This document shows positions 7,312 to 13,609 of a stretch of 15,879 bases of DNA, piece by piece. The stretch is from an uncultured bacterium (GTDB taxonomy: Bacteria > Spirochaetota > Spirochaetia > Sphaerochaetales > Sphaerochaetaceae), in the NCBI GenBank assembly GCA_905215015.1, contig CAJMOS010000073.1:1-15879 (forward strand). The letters run 5' to 3'. Position 1 is the first letter of the stretch; every line of letters begins with the position of its first letter. The translations under genes and the position numbers were made by a program. Below the pieces are notes generated by a model. The model was not told the origin of the DNA. It did not search any database and saw nothing but the letters and a program-made list of their open reading frames with translations.

Positions 7312-8099
7312 TTGTCGCCCCCTTTCTTCGCACCGCTGGTGGCAATCAGGCTGCTGAGCACCATGAAGATGAGGGTGAGCCCCATCAGCATGACGCTGAG
7401 CGCGCTGACCGTCGGGTCGTAGTTGTACTCGATGTAGGTCATCATGGCGTACGGCAGGGTGTTGATGCCGGGCCCCTTCAGATACAGAGAGACAGGAATG
7501 TTGTTGAACGAGTTGATGAATGCGAGCATGAAAGCGCTGAGAATCGAGGGTTGCAAGTCGGGAAGCACCACCTTCACGAAGGCTTTCACCGGCGGACAGC
7601 CAAGCGTGCGGGCAGCCTCCTCGATGCTCGGGTCGCACTCGCGCAGTCCTGCAAGCAGGATACGGACCGTATAGGGAAGCACGATCAGGAGATGTCCGAT
7701 GACCAGCGCCCAGGAAAGCGGAATGGCGTACTGCACGACGATGGACTGGAACAGCACATAGCCGATCACGATACCGGGAATCAAGCTCGGCATCATGAAC
7801 AGGTTGCGGAAGAACTCGCTCAGCTTGCCGGGACGCTTGTTCATGGCGATGGCGGCGAAAAGACCGACCACCATGCCCAATGCGGCGGCTCCCACCCCCA
7901 AGGCCAGGCTCAGCCTGAGGCCGCTCATCAGCGACCTGCTTTTGAACACCCTTGCGAACCAGCGGAAGGTGATGCCGTCAGTCGGCAGTCCGATGACACT
8001 CCCGGTGTTGAACGAAGTCAGCACGATCAGCATCAACGGGATGAAGACGAAGGTCAGCACCACAATCGCGATACATTTCAACAAGCGATGCCTGTACAT
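7308..8099 (-). CDS. ABC transporter permease, PotC-like
   Basis: One of the two inner-membrane permeases, 263 residues with about six hydrophobic segments (first about 8-30, second about 62-85). The cytoplasmic EAA loop that docks the ATPase is clear at about 160-183: EEAARTLGCPPVKAF, then KVVLPDL. Length and topology match the PotC/YdcV group. The ATG at 8099 follows the first permease stop by 3 bases, with GAGG 8 bases upstream. Its stop codon overlaps the ATPase start (ATGA), so the subunits are translationally coupled. Confidence 0.93.
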   Translation of the reverse strand: MYRHRLLKCIAIVVLTFVFIPLMLIVLTSFNTGSVIGLPTDGITFRWFARVFKSRSLMSGLRLSLALGVGAAALGMVVGLFAAIAMNKRPGKLSEFFRNLFMMPSLIPGIVIGYVLFQSIVVQYAIPLSWALVIGHLLIVLPYTVRILLAGLRECDPSIEEAARTLGCPPVKAFVKVVLPDLQPSILSAFMLAFINSFNNIPVSLYLKGPGINTLPYAMMTYIEYNYDPTVSALSVMLMGLTLIFMVLSSLIATSGAKKGGDK

Positions 8100-8102
8100 G
8101 GC

Positions 8103-8924
8103 TCAACCTCTCTTGTCCAAACGGGCCGCGACCACGTCGAAGAGCTTCATGACCCCCAGGGAACAGAGGATCATCACGCAGGAAAGCAGGCTGGCGGCAT
8201 CCCAGTTGGCCAGCGTGTCGGACTGCTGGTACAGCAGGGTCGCCAGCATCATGTTCTTGCTGCCACCAAGCAACGTCGGCGTGGTGTAGGCGCTGATCGT
8301 GCCGGCAAAAACCATGACAGCGGCAATCAGGACACCGCTGAAGCTCATCGGCACCACCACCTTGAAGAAGGTCGCCACCGGCGGAGCCCCGAGCGTCTCT
8401 GCGGCCTCGACCGTCTCGCTGCCGATCCGCTCCATGACCGGCACCAGCGTGCTGACCATGACCGGAAGGAAGAGGTAGATGGAGCCTACGACGATCGCCC
8501 CTTCGGTGTAGAGCATCTGTACCGGAGCCTGGATCAGGTGCAGTCTGGAAAGCAGGCTGTTGAGCAGGCCGTTCCTGCCAAGGATGGCAATCCAGGCGAA
8601 CCCGCGCACGACGGCGTTGGTAAGCAAAGGAAACAGGATGACCGAGTGAAGGATCTGCCGGCGTCTCTCGTCCAGCATGGAAAGGTAATAGGAGGTGGGC
8701 AGTCCGAGGATGACACAGCCAAGCGTGGTAATCAGGGAAAGACGGAGGGAGCGGTAGAGAATCCGGCGGTTGAACTCATCAGCGAAGAAGCGAAAGTAGT
8801 TTCCAAGTCCAAAGGTGGGTCTGGTAAAGGTCGGAAGGATGGAAACGACCATCGGCAGGACGAGAAAGAGCATCACTGCAAGTACCGGAACAAGAAGAAA
8901 CGCGACATACCACGACCGGCGCAT
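8103..8924 (-). CDS. ABC transporter permease, PotB-like
   Basis: The first gene of the operon and the partner permease, 273 residues. It begins with a membrane helix (about 6-28), has further helices (about 63-81, 95-115, 144-163, 196-215, 244-262) and an EAA loop at 173-193 (EAAETLGAPPVATFF). Upstream in-frame ATGs exist at 8954 and 8981, but both lie in the promoter, at or before the predicted transcription start near 8946. The ATG at 8924 has AGGGGGG 4-5 bases ahead and gives MRRSWYVAFLLVP, a normal PotB-type N-terminus. I therefore take 8924. The leader is only about 22 bases, too short for a riboswitch. Confidence 0.93.
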   Translation of the reverse strand: MRRSWYVAFLLVPVLAVMLFLVLPMVVSILPTFTRPTFGLGNYFRFFADEFNRRILYRSLRLSLITTLGCVILGLPTSYYLSMLDERRRQILHSVILFPLLTNAVVRGFAWIAILGRNGLLNSLLSRLHLIQAPVQMLYTEGAIVVGSIYLFLPVMVSTLVPVMERIGSETVEAAETLGAPPVATFFKVVVPMSFSGVLIAAVMVFAGTISAYTTPTLLGGSKNMMLATLLYQQSDTLANWDAASLLSCVMILCSLGVMKLFDVVAARLDKRG

Positions 8925-8952
8925 GTTACCCCCCTGTTGGAATAATGCACTC

Positions 8953-8981
8953 ATCGTACCGATTGCAGAAAATCCTGTCAA
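8953..8981 (-). promoter_or_regulatory. Sigma70 promoter of the transporter/deaminase operon
   Basis: On the minus strand a perfect TTGACA (8976-8981) and TACGAT (8953-8958) are separated by 17 bases. The start would fall near 8946, 22 bases before the PotB-like ATG. It is the best promoter match in the window. No riboswitch or terminator-like structure fits in the short leader. Confidence 0.7.
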
Positions 8982-9004
8982 TGCAACGTCAAAATGGTGT
9001 TTTA

Positions 9005-9044
9005 TGTTGCAAATATGAAGAAAGTCAAGAAAGATTGTTGCAAA
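9005..9044. repeat. Direct repeat TGTTGCAAA, two copies 31 bases apart, upstream of the operon promoter
   Basis: TGTTGCAAA occurs at 9005-9013 and 9036-9044, each followed by an ATGA (one base further on in the first copy). The 31-base step is close to three helical turns. Relative to the predicted start near 8946 the centres are at about -63 and -94, positions usual for activator sites. A related inverted TGCAAC lies at 8983-8988, next to the -35. The regulator, if any, is unknown. Confidence 0.35.
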
Positions 9045-9151
9045 ATGAGCTATCCATCATTCCTCAAGGGGAAACGAAACAATCCAGGCAGGCAAAAACG
9101 CCACCTGGGGAGGACCCCAAGTTCCTTCGGTCCCATGCCAGCGCTGACACC

Positions 9152-9919
9152 TTATTTCTTCGGCATGCGCCAATATCCTTTACGATCAGAACCAACCCGT
9201 TCAATTATGTGCTTGTTTTTCATGGTACGTAGATAATTCACTATGGTTGTACGGCTTACATGCATCATCAGCGAAAGTTGTGAAACCGTATAACCCGGAT
9301 CCTCTATCAGAAGCCGCACGATTTCTCTTTCTCTTTCGCTTAATTGACCATTCAAGTTATCATTCAAGTTATCATTCACCTTGACAACCCGGTCTTTCGG
9401 AGCAGTGAACTTTATCATGATGTCTCCGGGATGCACGGTAAATTCCGGCTCAGGCAACCCGTCCGCTCTGCATGACGTGCGGATTTTCTCAATTCCTCGG
9501 CCCCAGCTTTCAATAAATCCAGCGTAATATAGTACCGTCGCCAAATTGGGATTATACGGTCTGGACTCGTGCTTGCCGAGCAGATTGTTTATCGTCCATG
9601 TCTCCGGAAGAACGTCGATATTCGCCACATACAGCCGGTCCTCGTATACGCTGACTTGCACAGGAATACAGGATTCGTACTGCTTGTGGCAGACAGCATT
9701 CAGCAAGGCTTCCCGTAACGCCGCTTCCGGAACAAAATATCTTTCAACCCTCTGAATCCCTTCGTATGAGGTTTTAGCCTTCATGTACTTCAGATAGATG
9801 ACCTCAATTGCCTTGTCTACCTGTTCTAGCAATGAGCCATGTATCTCATCCTGATACGAGTTCTGCAAAATCTTACAGAACGCTTGGTTTTGCAAACCGG
9901 TTATACATGATTGCAGCAT
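9152..9919 (-). pseudogene. 5'-truncated ATP-binding/winged-helix regulator (AlbA_2/HATPase_c_4 family remnant)
   Basis: The C-terminal part of a COG2865-type protein (often annotated as a RecG-related helicase or putative transcriptional regulator). Recognisable homology begins near 9853 with YQDEIHGSLLEQVDKAIEVI. It continues through YEGIQRVERYFVPEAALREA, then LLNAVCHKQY, IPVQVSVYEDRLY and AGFIESWGRGIEKI, the HATPase_c_4 core. It ends in a winged-helix tail (LSEREREIVRLLIEDPGYTV onward) after a short DNLN duplication. The N-terminal AlbA_2/Schlafen-type domain of intact members is missing. Upstream the frame runs into the terminator and 3' end of the neighbouring SIS gene, and the only in-frame starts (ATG at 9919, GTG at 10003) lack a ribosome site. 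The region is more AT-rich than its flanks. I read it as a decayed accessory gene; a short expressed product is possible but unlikely. Confidence 0.7.
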
Positions 9920-9930
9920 CTGGAACCGGC

Positions 9931-9969
9931 CTGTAACAAACAGGGGCTGGGGACAGCCCCCAACCCCTG
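9931..9969 (-). terminator. Rho-independent terminator of the ribokinase/SIS operon
   Basis: On the minus strand, CAGGGGTTGGGG and CCCCAGCCCCTG form a 12-base-pair stem with one T-G wobble and a 5-base loop, followed by TTTGTTA. It begins 17 bases after the SIS gene stop. The T-tract is short but the stem is very strong. It shares the core GCTGTCCCCAGCC with the argS terminator hairpin at 13553-13585. Confidence 0.8.
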
Positions 9970-9986
9970 CAGTACCACGATACGGA

Positions 9987-10595
9987 TTATTTCTCGTTCT
10001 CACGCAAGTGCCCGAGCGCCCCGCCCGGGTGCCATTTCACGTACTGGCGGGGATCAAGGCCGTAGTCCATCTGCAGATAGACCGAAAGCACCTGCAGGAT
10101 GAAGGTCTCGACGATGATGGACATGCGGGGAGCGCGGTTGAGGGGTCCGCCCTCCTCCTTCACCCCGGCAAACAGGAAGGCGTCGCTTTCCTTGGCGAGC
10201 CAGGAATCAGGATTCCCGGAAACGCCGATCAGCTTGGCTCCGTTGTTCTTTGCCGCAGTCACCGTCGCTTTCATTTCCGCGGTCTCGCCGCTGTTGGAGA
10301 TGAAAATCACCACGTCGCCGGCCACCAGCTGGCCGGAGGAACCATGAACCGCCTCGGTCCCGTGCAAATAGTAGGAGGGCGTCCCCGTCGAGGAGAACAG
10401 GCTGGCGATATAGCCGGCCAGATGGCTCGGCTTGCCGATGCCTGAGACGTGGACCCTGCCACCCTGCTTCTTGCTGGCGATGATCAGGTCGCCAGCCTTC
10501 TGGATCTGCGCGTAATCAATACCAGCGAGGAACTCGTCCGTCTCCTTGCGGGAAATCTCGACGAATTTCCTGCAGGTTTCCAACTTCGCATCCAT
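9987..10595 (-). CDS. SIS-domain sugar-phosphate isomerase, KpsF/GutQ-like, without CBS domains
   Basis: A 202-residue single SIS-domain protein, probably an aldose-ketose isomerase acting on a phosphorylated pentose. Visible matches to the KpsF/GutQ (arabinose-5-phosphate isomerase) group are VSGIGKPSHLAGYIASLFSS at 50-69, TEAVHGSSGQL at 80-90, ISNSGET at 99-105, PLNRAPR at 151-157 and WHPGGALGH at 188-196. The usual HGDxG is HGSSG here. The two C-terminal CBS domains of full-length KpsF/KdsD are absent: the protein stops right after the HPGGALG motif, at a normal domain boundary. The ATG at 10595 has AAGGAG 9 bases upstream and lies 13 bases after the ribokinase stop, so both are co-transcribed. 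The substrate is uncertain; pairing with a PfkB kinase suggests isomerisation of the sugar phosphate the kinase makes, or of its precursor. Confidence 0.88.
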   Translation of the reverse strand: MDAKLETCRKFVEISRKETDEFLAGIDYAQIQKAGDLIIASKKQGGRVHVSGIGKPSHLAGYIASLFSSTGTPSYYLHGTEAVHGSSGQLVAGDVVIFISNSGETAEMKATVTAAKNNGAKLIGVSGNPDSWLAKESDAFLFAGVKEEGGPLNRAPRMSIIVETFILQVLSVYLQMDYGLDPRQYVKWHPGGALGHLRENEK

Positions 10596-10608
10596 ATTCT
10601 CAAACTCC

Positions 10609-11598
10609 TTATCGCAAACGACTGAAATCGGGCTTATGGAAACCCTTCTCTTCGATGAACCGCTCCACCATATCCAAGGTGGGCAGGCTCGGCATGGCGC
10701 CAGCGGCGCTGACCGTGCGGCTCGCCACCTGGTTGGCGAAGGCCATGGTCTCCTCGACCTTCCAGCCGCAGGCGATACCGGTGCAGAAGGCCCCGACGAA
10801 AGAATCCCCTGCGGCAGTCGGGTCGACCACCGTCACGCCCTGCAAGGCGGGGCTGTGGAAAAAGCCCTCATCGTTCATCAGCACCGCACCGGCGGAACCC
10901 ATCGTGACCAGCACGTTCTTCACGCCCTTGGCTCTCAGCGCCGTGCAGGCAGAGACCGCCTGTTCCTTGTTGAAGGCAGCCCCCTCGTGCTCGATGGCGA
11001 TGCCGGTCAGGTCGGCAGCCTCGTGCTCGTTCGGGGAAATGTAGGCGAGATGTGAGAGCAGGCTGTCGGAAAGCGGTGCGCTCGGAGCCGAGTTCAGCAT
11101 GACGGGCACACCTTTCCCGTAGGCCCAGGCAGCAACCAGTTCGTTGATTTCCATCGGAATCTCCAGTTGCAGCATCACCAGATCGTATTCGCCGATGGAC
11201 TCTTTCAGGAAAGAGACGTCGCTTTCGGTAATCGCCATATTGGTGCCTGGCAGGACGATGATCCGGTTGTGCACCGCCCCATCGGACTGTTTCTGCAGGA
11301 TGATGACCGAACAGCCCGAGGGAAGCTTGTCGTCATAGGCGACATGGCTGACGTCGACTCCGTCACCTTCCAGCACCTCGATCATGTCCCGCCCGTTGGC
11401 GTCGCGCCCCAGCTTGCCCACCATCGTCACCTGCGCCCCCAGGCGGGCAGCCTGCACCGCCTGGTTGGCTCCCTTCCCGCCAGGAGCCTTGGAGAAGGAT
11501 TTCCCCAATACGGTCTCTCCTTCGTGGGGTACCTTATCGGTCAACGCGATCTGGTCCATGACAAAGGACCCGACCACCAGAATCTTTGGTTTCCTCAT
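10609..11598 (-). CDS. rbsK: Ribokinase / PfkB-family carbohydrate kinase
   Basis: It phosphorylates ribose (or a close sugar) with ATP in the cytoplasm. The 329-residue product has the ribokinase pattern: VGSFVMD at 9-15, PHEGETVLG at 24-32, PGGKGANQAVQAARLG at 39-54, SPNEHEA at 188-194, and the ATP/anion-hole motif DPTAAGDSFVGAF at 259-271 with catalytic D265, then GAMPSLPT at 300-307. The last motif matches GAQPSxPT of true ribokinases, favouring ribose over fructose or adenosine. The ATG at 11598 has GAGGA 7 bases upstream. The palindrome TACCTGTTTGACAGGTA lies 21 bases before the start and suggests repressor control. It is the first gene of a two-gene operon with the SIS isomerase; no ribose transporter or RbsD is visible. 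Confidence 0.9.
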   Translation of the reverse strand: MRKPKILVVGSFVMDQIALTDKVPHEGETVLGKSFSKAPGGKGANQAVQAARLGAQVTMVGKLGRDANGRDMIEVLEGDGVDVSHVAYDDKLPSGCSVIILQKQSDGAVHNRIIVLPGTNMAITESDVSFLKESIGEYDLVMLQLEIPMEINELVAAWAYGKGVPVMLNSAPSAPLSDSLLSHLAYISPNEHEAADLTGIAIEHEGAAFNKEQAVSACTALRAKGVKNVLVTMGSAGAVLMNDEGFFHSPALQGVTVVDPTAAGDSFVGAFCTGIACGWKVEETMAFANQVASRTVSAAGAMPSLPTLDMVERFIEEKGFHKPDFSRLR

Positions 11599-11615
11599 AG
11601 ATGTTCCTCGATATC

Positions 11616-11644
11616 AGTCTACCTGTTTGACAGGTACTTTGCAA
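11616..11644 (-). promoter_or_regulatory. Putative promoter of ribokinase/SIS operon
   Basis: On the minus strand TTGCAA (11639-11644) and TAGACT (11616-11621) are 17 bases apart, each matching consensus in 4 of 6 positions. The 17-base palindrome at 11620-11636 sits almost exactly in the spacer, which fits a repressed promoter. The promoter lies in the short gap after the DUF4143 ATPase gene. Confidence 0.45.
11620..11636. promoter_or_regulatory. Palindromic operator upstream of ribokinase
   Basis: TACCTGTTTGACAGGTA has perfect 7-base arms and a 3-base centre, 21 bases before the ribokinase ATG. The TGTnnnACA core resembles sites of GntR/FadR-type regulators. No T-tract follows on either strand, so it is not a terminator. 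No cognate regulator gene is in the window. Confidence 0.6.
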
Positions 11645-11668
11645 AGGATTTATGCAAATCGCCAACAA

Positions 11669-13015
11669 TCATTGGAAAAGAGCCTGCTGTTGCATGTACC
11701 GTTTCAGGAGGAAAAGACAGAAGAAGGGGAACGAAACAATGGGGAGGGAAACACCCACGTTTCCCGTTGTGAATTTGATGCCATGCCGGATGTCCGGATA
11801 CCTGTCGCTTCGGACAAGCTGAACCAAAGATTTTGCCTGGTTCTGGTTCGCTTTGATTTCGACCGGTATCAGTTCACTGGCAGAACGGATGAAGAAATCC
11901 TCTTCCAGCGTCGAGTTTTCCCGCTTGTAATAGCAGAGCGGATAGTCTTGCTTGGCAAGGGCTTCCGCGGCGAAGTTCTCATACACCGCTCCTTTGTATA
12001 CCCCTAGATTCCGGTTGGCCCGTACATCTGTCTGAGCCTCTTCGTCAAGGGAAGCAATCAAAAGACCTGTATCGGCAAAATATACCTTGAATTTACCTGC
12101 ATCGACATTCCCTTTCAACGGCAATTCGGGGAATCCGAGACAATGGCAGACATTCACCAAGCCTGCATCCGAAAGCCAATCGATGCAACCAAGATAATCC
12201 TTGGCACGTGCTCCCTTGGCAATTGCCGCATACTGGAATTTCTTGTTCTCCCTGGCAAGTTGCGCGGGAAGAGACCGATACGTATGCATGATCCTGGCTT
12301 GGTCCAAACCCTCGGTATACTTCCGAATATCGCTTTCATAGTCGGAGAGAAGCTGCCTCTGGAGGCTCACTGGCTGTTCGAATGTCCCCTGCTCGATGAA
12401 TGCCGACACAATTCGGGGCATGCCCCCAAGAACGCAGTACTCTAAAAACAGCTTGGAGTACATCTGGTACTCGATATCCGGAAATGGACTGGCGGAAAGC
12501 ATGTGTTGAAGCATGTCGGAAACCGTATCGTCCTGATATCCCTTTGCCCAGAGAAACTCCTCAAAGTCCATGGAGAACATCTGGTAGTCCTGCTTGTAAC
12601 CGACACTGATGCTGGAAATCCGTTTGTACTGGATACCAAGAAGAGATCCCGAACAAATCACGTCAAAACGGCCATCCTCCGAAAAGAACTTCAATGCAGT
12701 GGCAATCTCTGGGAATTCCTGTATTTCATCAAAAAAAATAAGGGTTTTCCCTTCGAGAAACTGAAAACTGGGATTGAGTAGGGAAAGCAGGCGGATGATC
12801 TCCTCGGCCGAATACCCGTTATCCGTAATTCTCTTGGCTGCAGGAGTGGTGACGAAATTTATCTCGACCAGACTCGCGTAATGTCCTTGCGCGAATTTCC
12901 TGATGGTCTCTGTCTTTCCAACCTGTCTGGCCCCACGGATAACCAAAGGCAGATGTCCCTTCTGGGCTTTCCACTCCTCTAAGAAACCATCAGCTTTCCG
13001 ACGCAAATACCGCAA
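11669..13015 (-). CDS. AAA-type ATPase with DUF4143 domain (COG1373)
   Basis: A 448-residue protein of the widespread COG1373 group, whose biological role is unsettled. The N-terminal P-loop ATPase has Walker A GARQVGKT at 28-35 and Walker B LIFFDEIQ at 92-99, with a sensor-like CSGSLLG at 121-127. The C-terminal DUF4143 region ends in a PD-(D/E)XK-like core: E346, EEDFFIRS at 371-378 and VEIKAN at 385-390. The frame is open to a TTG at 13054, but I prefer the TTG at 13015 (MRYLRRKADGFLEEW). It has AAGGAGG 6 bases ahead and matches the usual family start just before the P-loop; no ATG fits. The gene is single, more AT-rich than its neighbours, and directly follows a tandem repeat array, which suggests acquired DNA. 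A toxin-like, defence-like or membrane-stress role has no direct support here. Confidence 0.85.
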   Translation of the reverse strand: MRYLRRKADGFLEEWKAQKGHLPLVIRGARQVGKTETIRKFAQGHYASLVEINFVTTPAAKRITDNGYSAEEIIRLLSLLNPSFQFLEGKTLIFFDEIQEFPEIATALKFFSEDGRFDVICSGSLLGIQYKRISSISVGYKQDYQMFSMDFEEFLWAKGYQDDTVSDMLQHMLSASPFPDIEYQMYSKLFLEYCVLGGMPRIVSAFIEQGTFEQPVSLQRQLLSDYESDIRKYTEGLDQARIMHTYRSLPAQLARENKKFQYAAIAKGARAKDYLGCIDWLSDAGLVNVCHCLGFPELPLKGNVDAGKFKVYFADTGLLIASLDEEAQTDVRANRNLGVYKGAVYENFAAEALAKQDYPLCYYKRENSTLEEDFFIRSASELIPVEIKANQNQAKSLVQLVRSDRYPDIRHGIKFTTGNVGVSLPIVSFPFFCLFLLKRYMQQQALFQ

Positions 13016-13062
13016 GGAACGCCTCCTTCGTGTTTCAAATGGAAACGGCAACAATCATACAG

Positions 13063-13183
13063 CACTTTCATGAGCCATCTTACAAGAAAGATACACTTTT
13101 ATGAGCCACTTTACAAGCCGCAATCACACTTTTATGAGCCACTTTGTAAGGGAGATTCACACTTTCATGAGCCACTTTGCGAC
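13063..13183. repeat. Four tandem copies of a ~33-bp unit (possible IS21-type end or regulatory array)
   Basis: The motif CACTTTNATGAGCCA begins at 13063, 13094, 13127 and 13160 (steps 31, 33, 33). Each copy is followed by a CTT and a variable ACAAG-like stretch, giving the unit CACTTTYATGAGCCACTTT. Because 33 is a multiple of three, the plus strand reads as an in-frame 11-residue repeat (FMSHF), giving a spurious 63-codon frame at 13101-13292. From general knowledge, multiple short terminal repeats of this kind occur at IS21-family element ends, but no istA or istB gene is visible. On the minus strand each copy supplies TTGTAA-like -35 sequences just upstream of the DUF4143 ATPase gene. Confidence 0.75.
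13088..13116 (-). promoter_or_regulatory. Possible promoter of the DUF4143 ATPase gene inside the repeat array
   Basis: On the minus strand TTGTAA (13111-13116) and TATCTT (13088-13093) are separated by 17 bases, with a start near 13081, about 65 bases before the TTG start. The -35 lies in one repeat copy. Neighbouring copies have similar -35-like sequences but poorer -10s. The match is modest. Confidence 0.3.
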
Positions 13184-13552
13184 AGTCAAGGCCGCTAACC
13201 TGTTCCAGTCAATCCCATCAGCCGAGAGGAAGCGGTTGGTGCTTCTGGAGGAAGGCACGCCCAAGCCCCATCCGCGAACTTCCGCTGCCTGAAGGAGGAT
13301 CCGTTGGCGAAGACCGATATGTCAGGAGGAAGCCGAAGATCCTTGAGACGGGGATGCCCCGGAGCTTCCTTGCGCCAGCCCTACGGAGGATGGAAAGAAG
13401 TCCGTATTTGCGTATGGAATCAGCGCGGATTTAAGCTATCACCCCTTTGCTTCACATAAGAAGAACATCTTTTTAAGAGTTATCTCACATCACATAACCG
13501 GAATGAGTTTACAGTGCATTCATCACTTTTGGTACTTGTGCCTGTATGCGAC
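13184..13552. other. Intergenic region without a recognisable gene
   Basis: About 370 bases between the repeat array and the argS terminator. The first part (to about 13435) is GC-rich; the rest is AT-rich. A plus-strand frame without stops runs from about 13195 to 13460, and another from 13177 to 13434. Neither has a ribosome site in a convincing place or a protein pattern I recognise. It may be the decayed interior of a mobile element linked to the repeats. Confidence 0.4.
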
Positions 13553-13585
13553 AAAAAAAGCCGGGGACAGCACGCTGTCCCCAGC
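13553..13585 (-). terminator. Rho-independent terminator of argS
   Basis: On the minus strand the perfect 8-base arms GGGGACAG and CTGTCCCC, extended by a T-G wobble and two more pairs, enclose the loop CGTG and are followed by seven Ts. The hairpin starts 24 bases after the argS stop. Its core GCTGTCCCCAGCC recurs in the terminator at 9931-9969. Confidence 0.88.
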
Positions 13586-13609
13586 CATACAGCATCCAAG
13601 AGCTTTCCC

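Noticed and set aside
7551..8945. 464-codon plus-strand frame rich in His, Gln and Asp
   Set aside because: It is antisense to the two permease genes; the hydrophilic composition is the expected complement of hydrophobic codons.
8925..8952. Purine or other riboswitch in the leader of the transporter operon
   Set aside because: The predicted leader is only about 22 bases, with no room for an aptamer or expression platform.
11620..11636. Terminator for the DUF4143 ATPase gene
   Set aside because: The hairpin has only 7 pairs, a 3-base loop, mixed GC and no T-tract on either side; its place in the promoter spacer favours an operator.
11669..13015. IstB-type helper ATPase of an IS21 element
   Set aside because: The P-loop context and the DUF4143 C-terminus are those of COG1373, and it is much longer than IstB.
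13063..13183. CRISPR array
   Set aside because: The copies are near-contiguous with variable parts of only about 8-10 bases, not uniform 30-40 base spacers, and no cas genes are present.
13101..13292. 63-codon plus-strand frame with repeated FMSHF
   Set aside because: The peptide repeat follows from the 33-base DNA repeat; there is no ribosome site, and homology to a known protein is not recognised.
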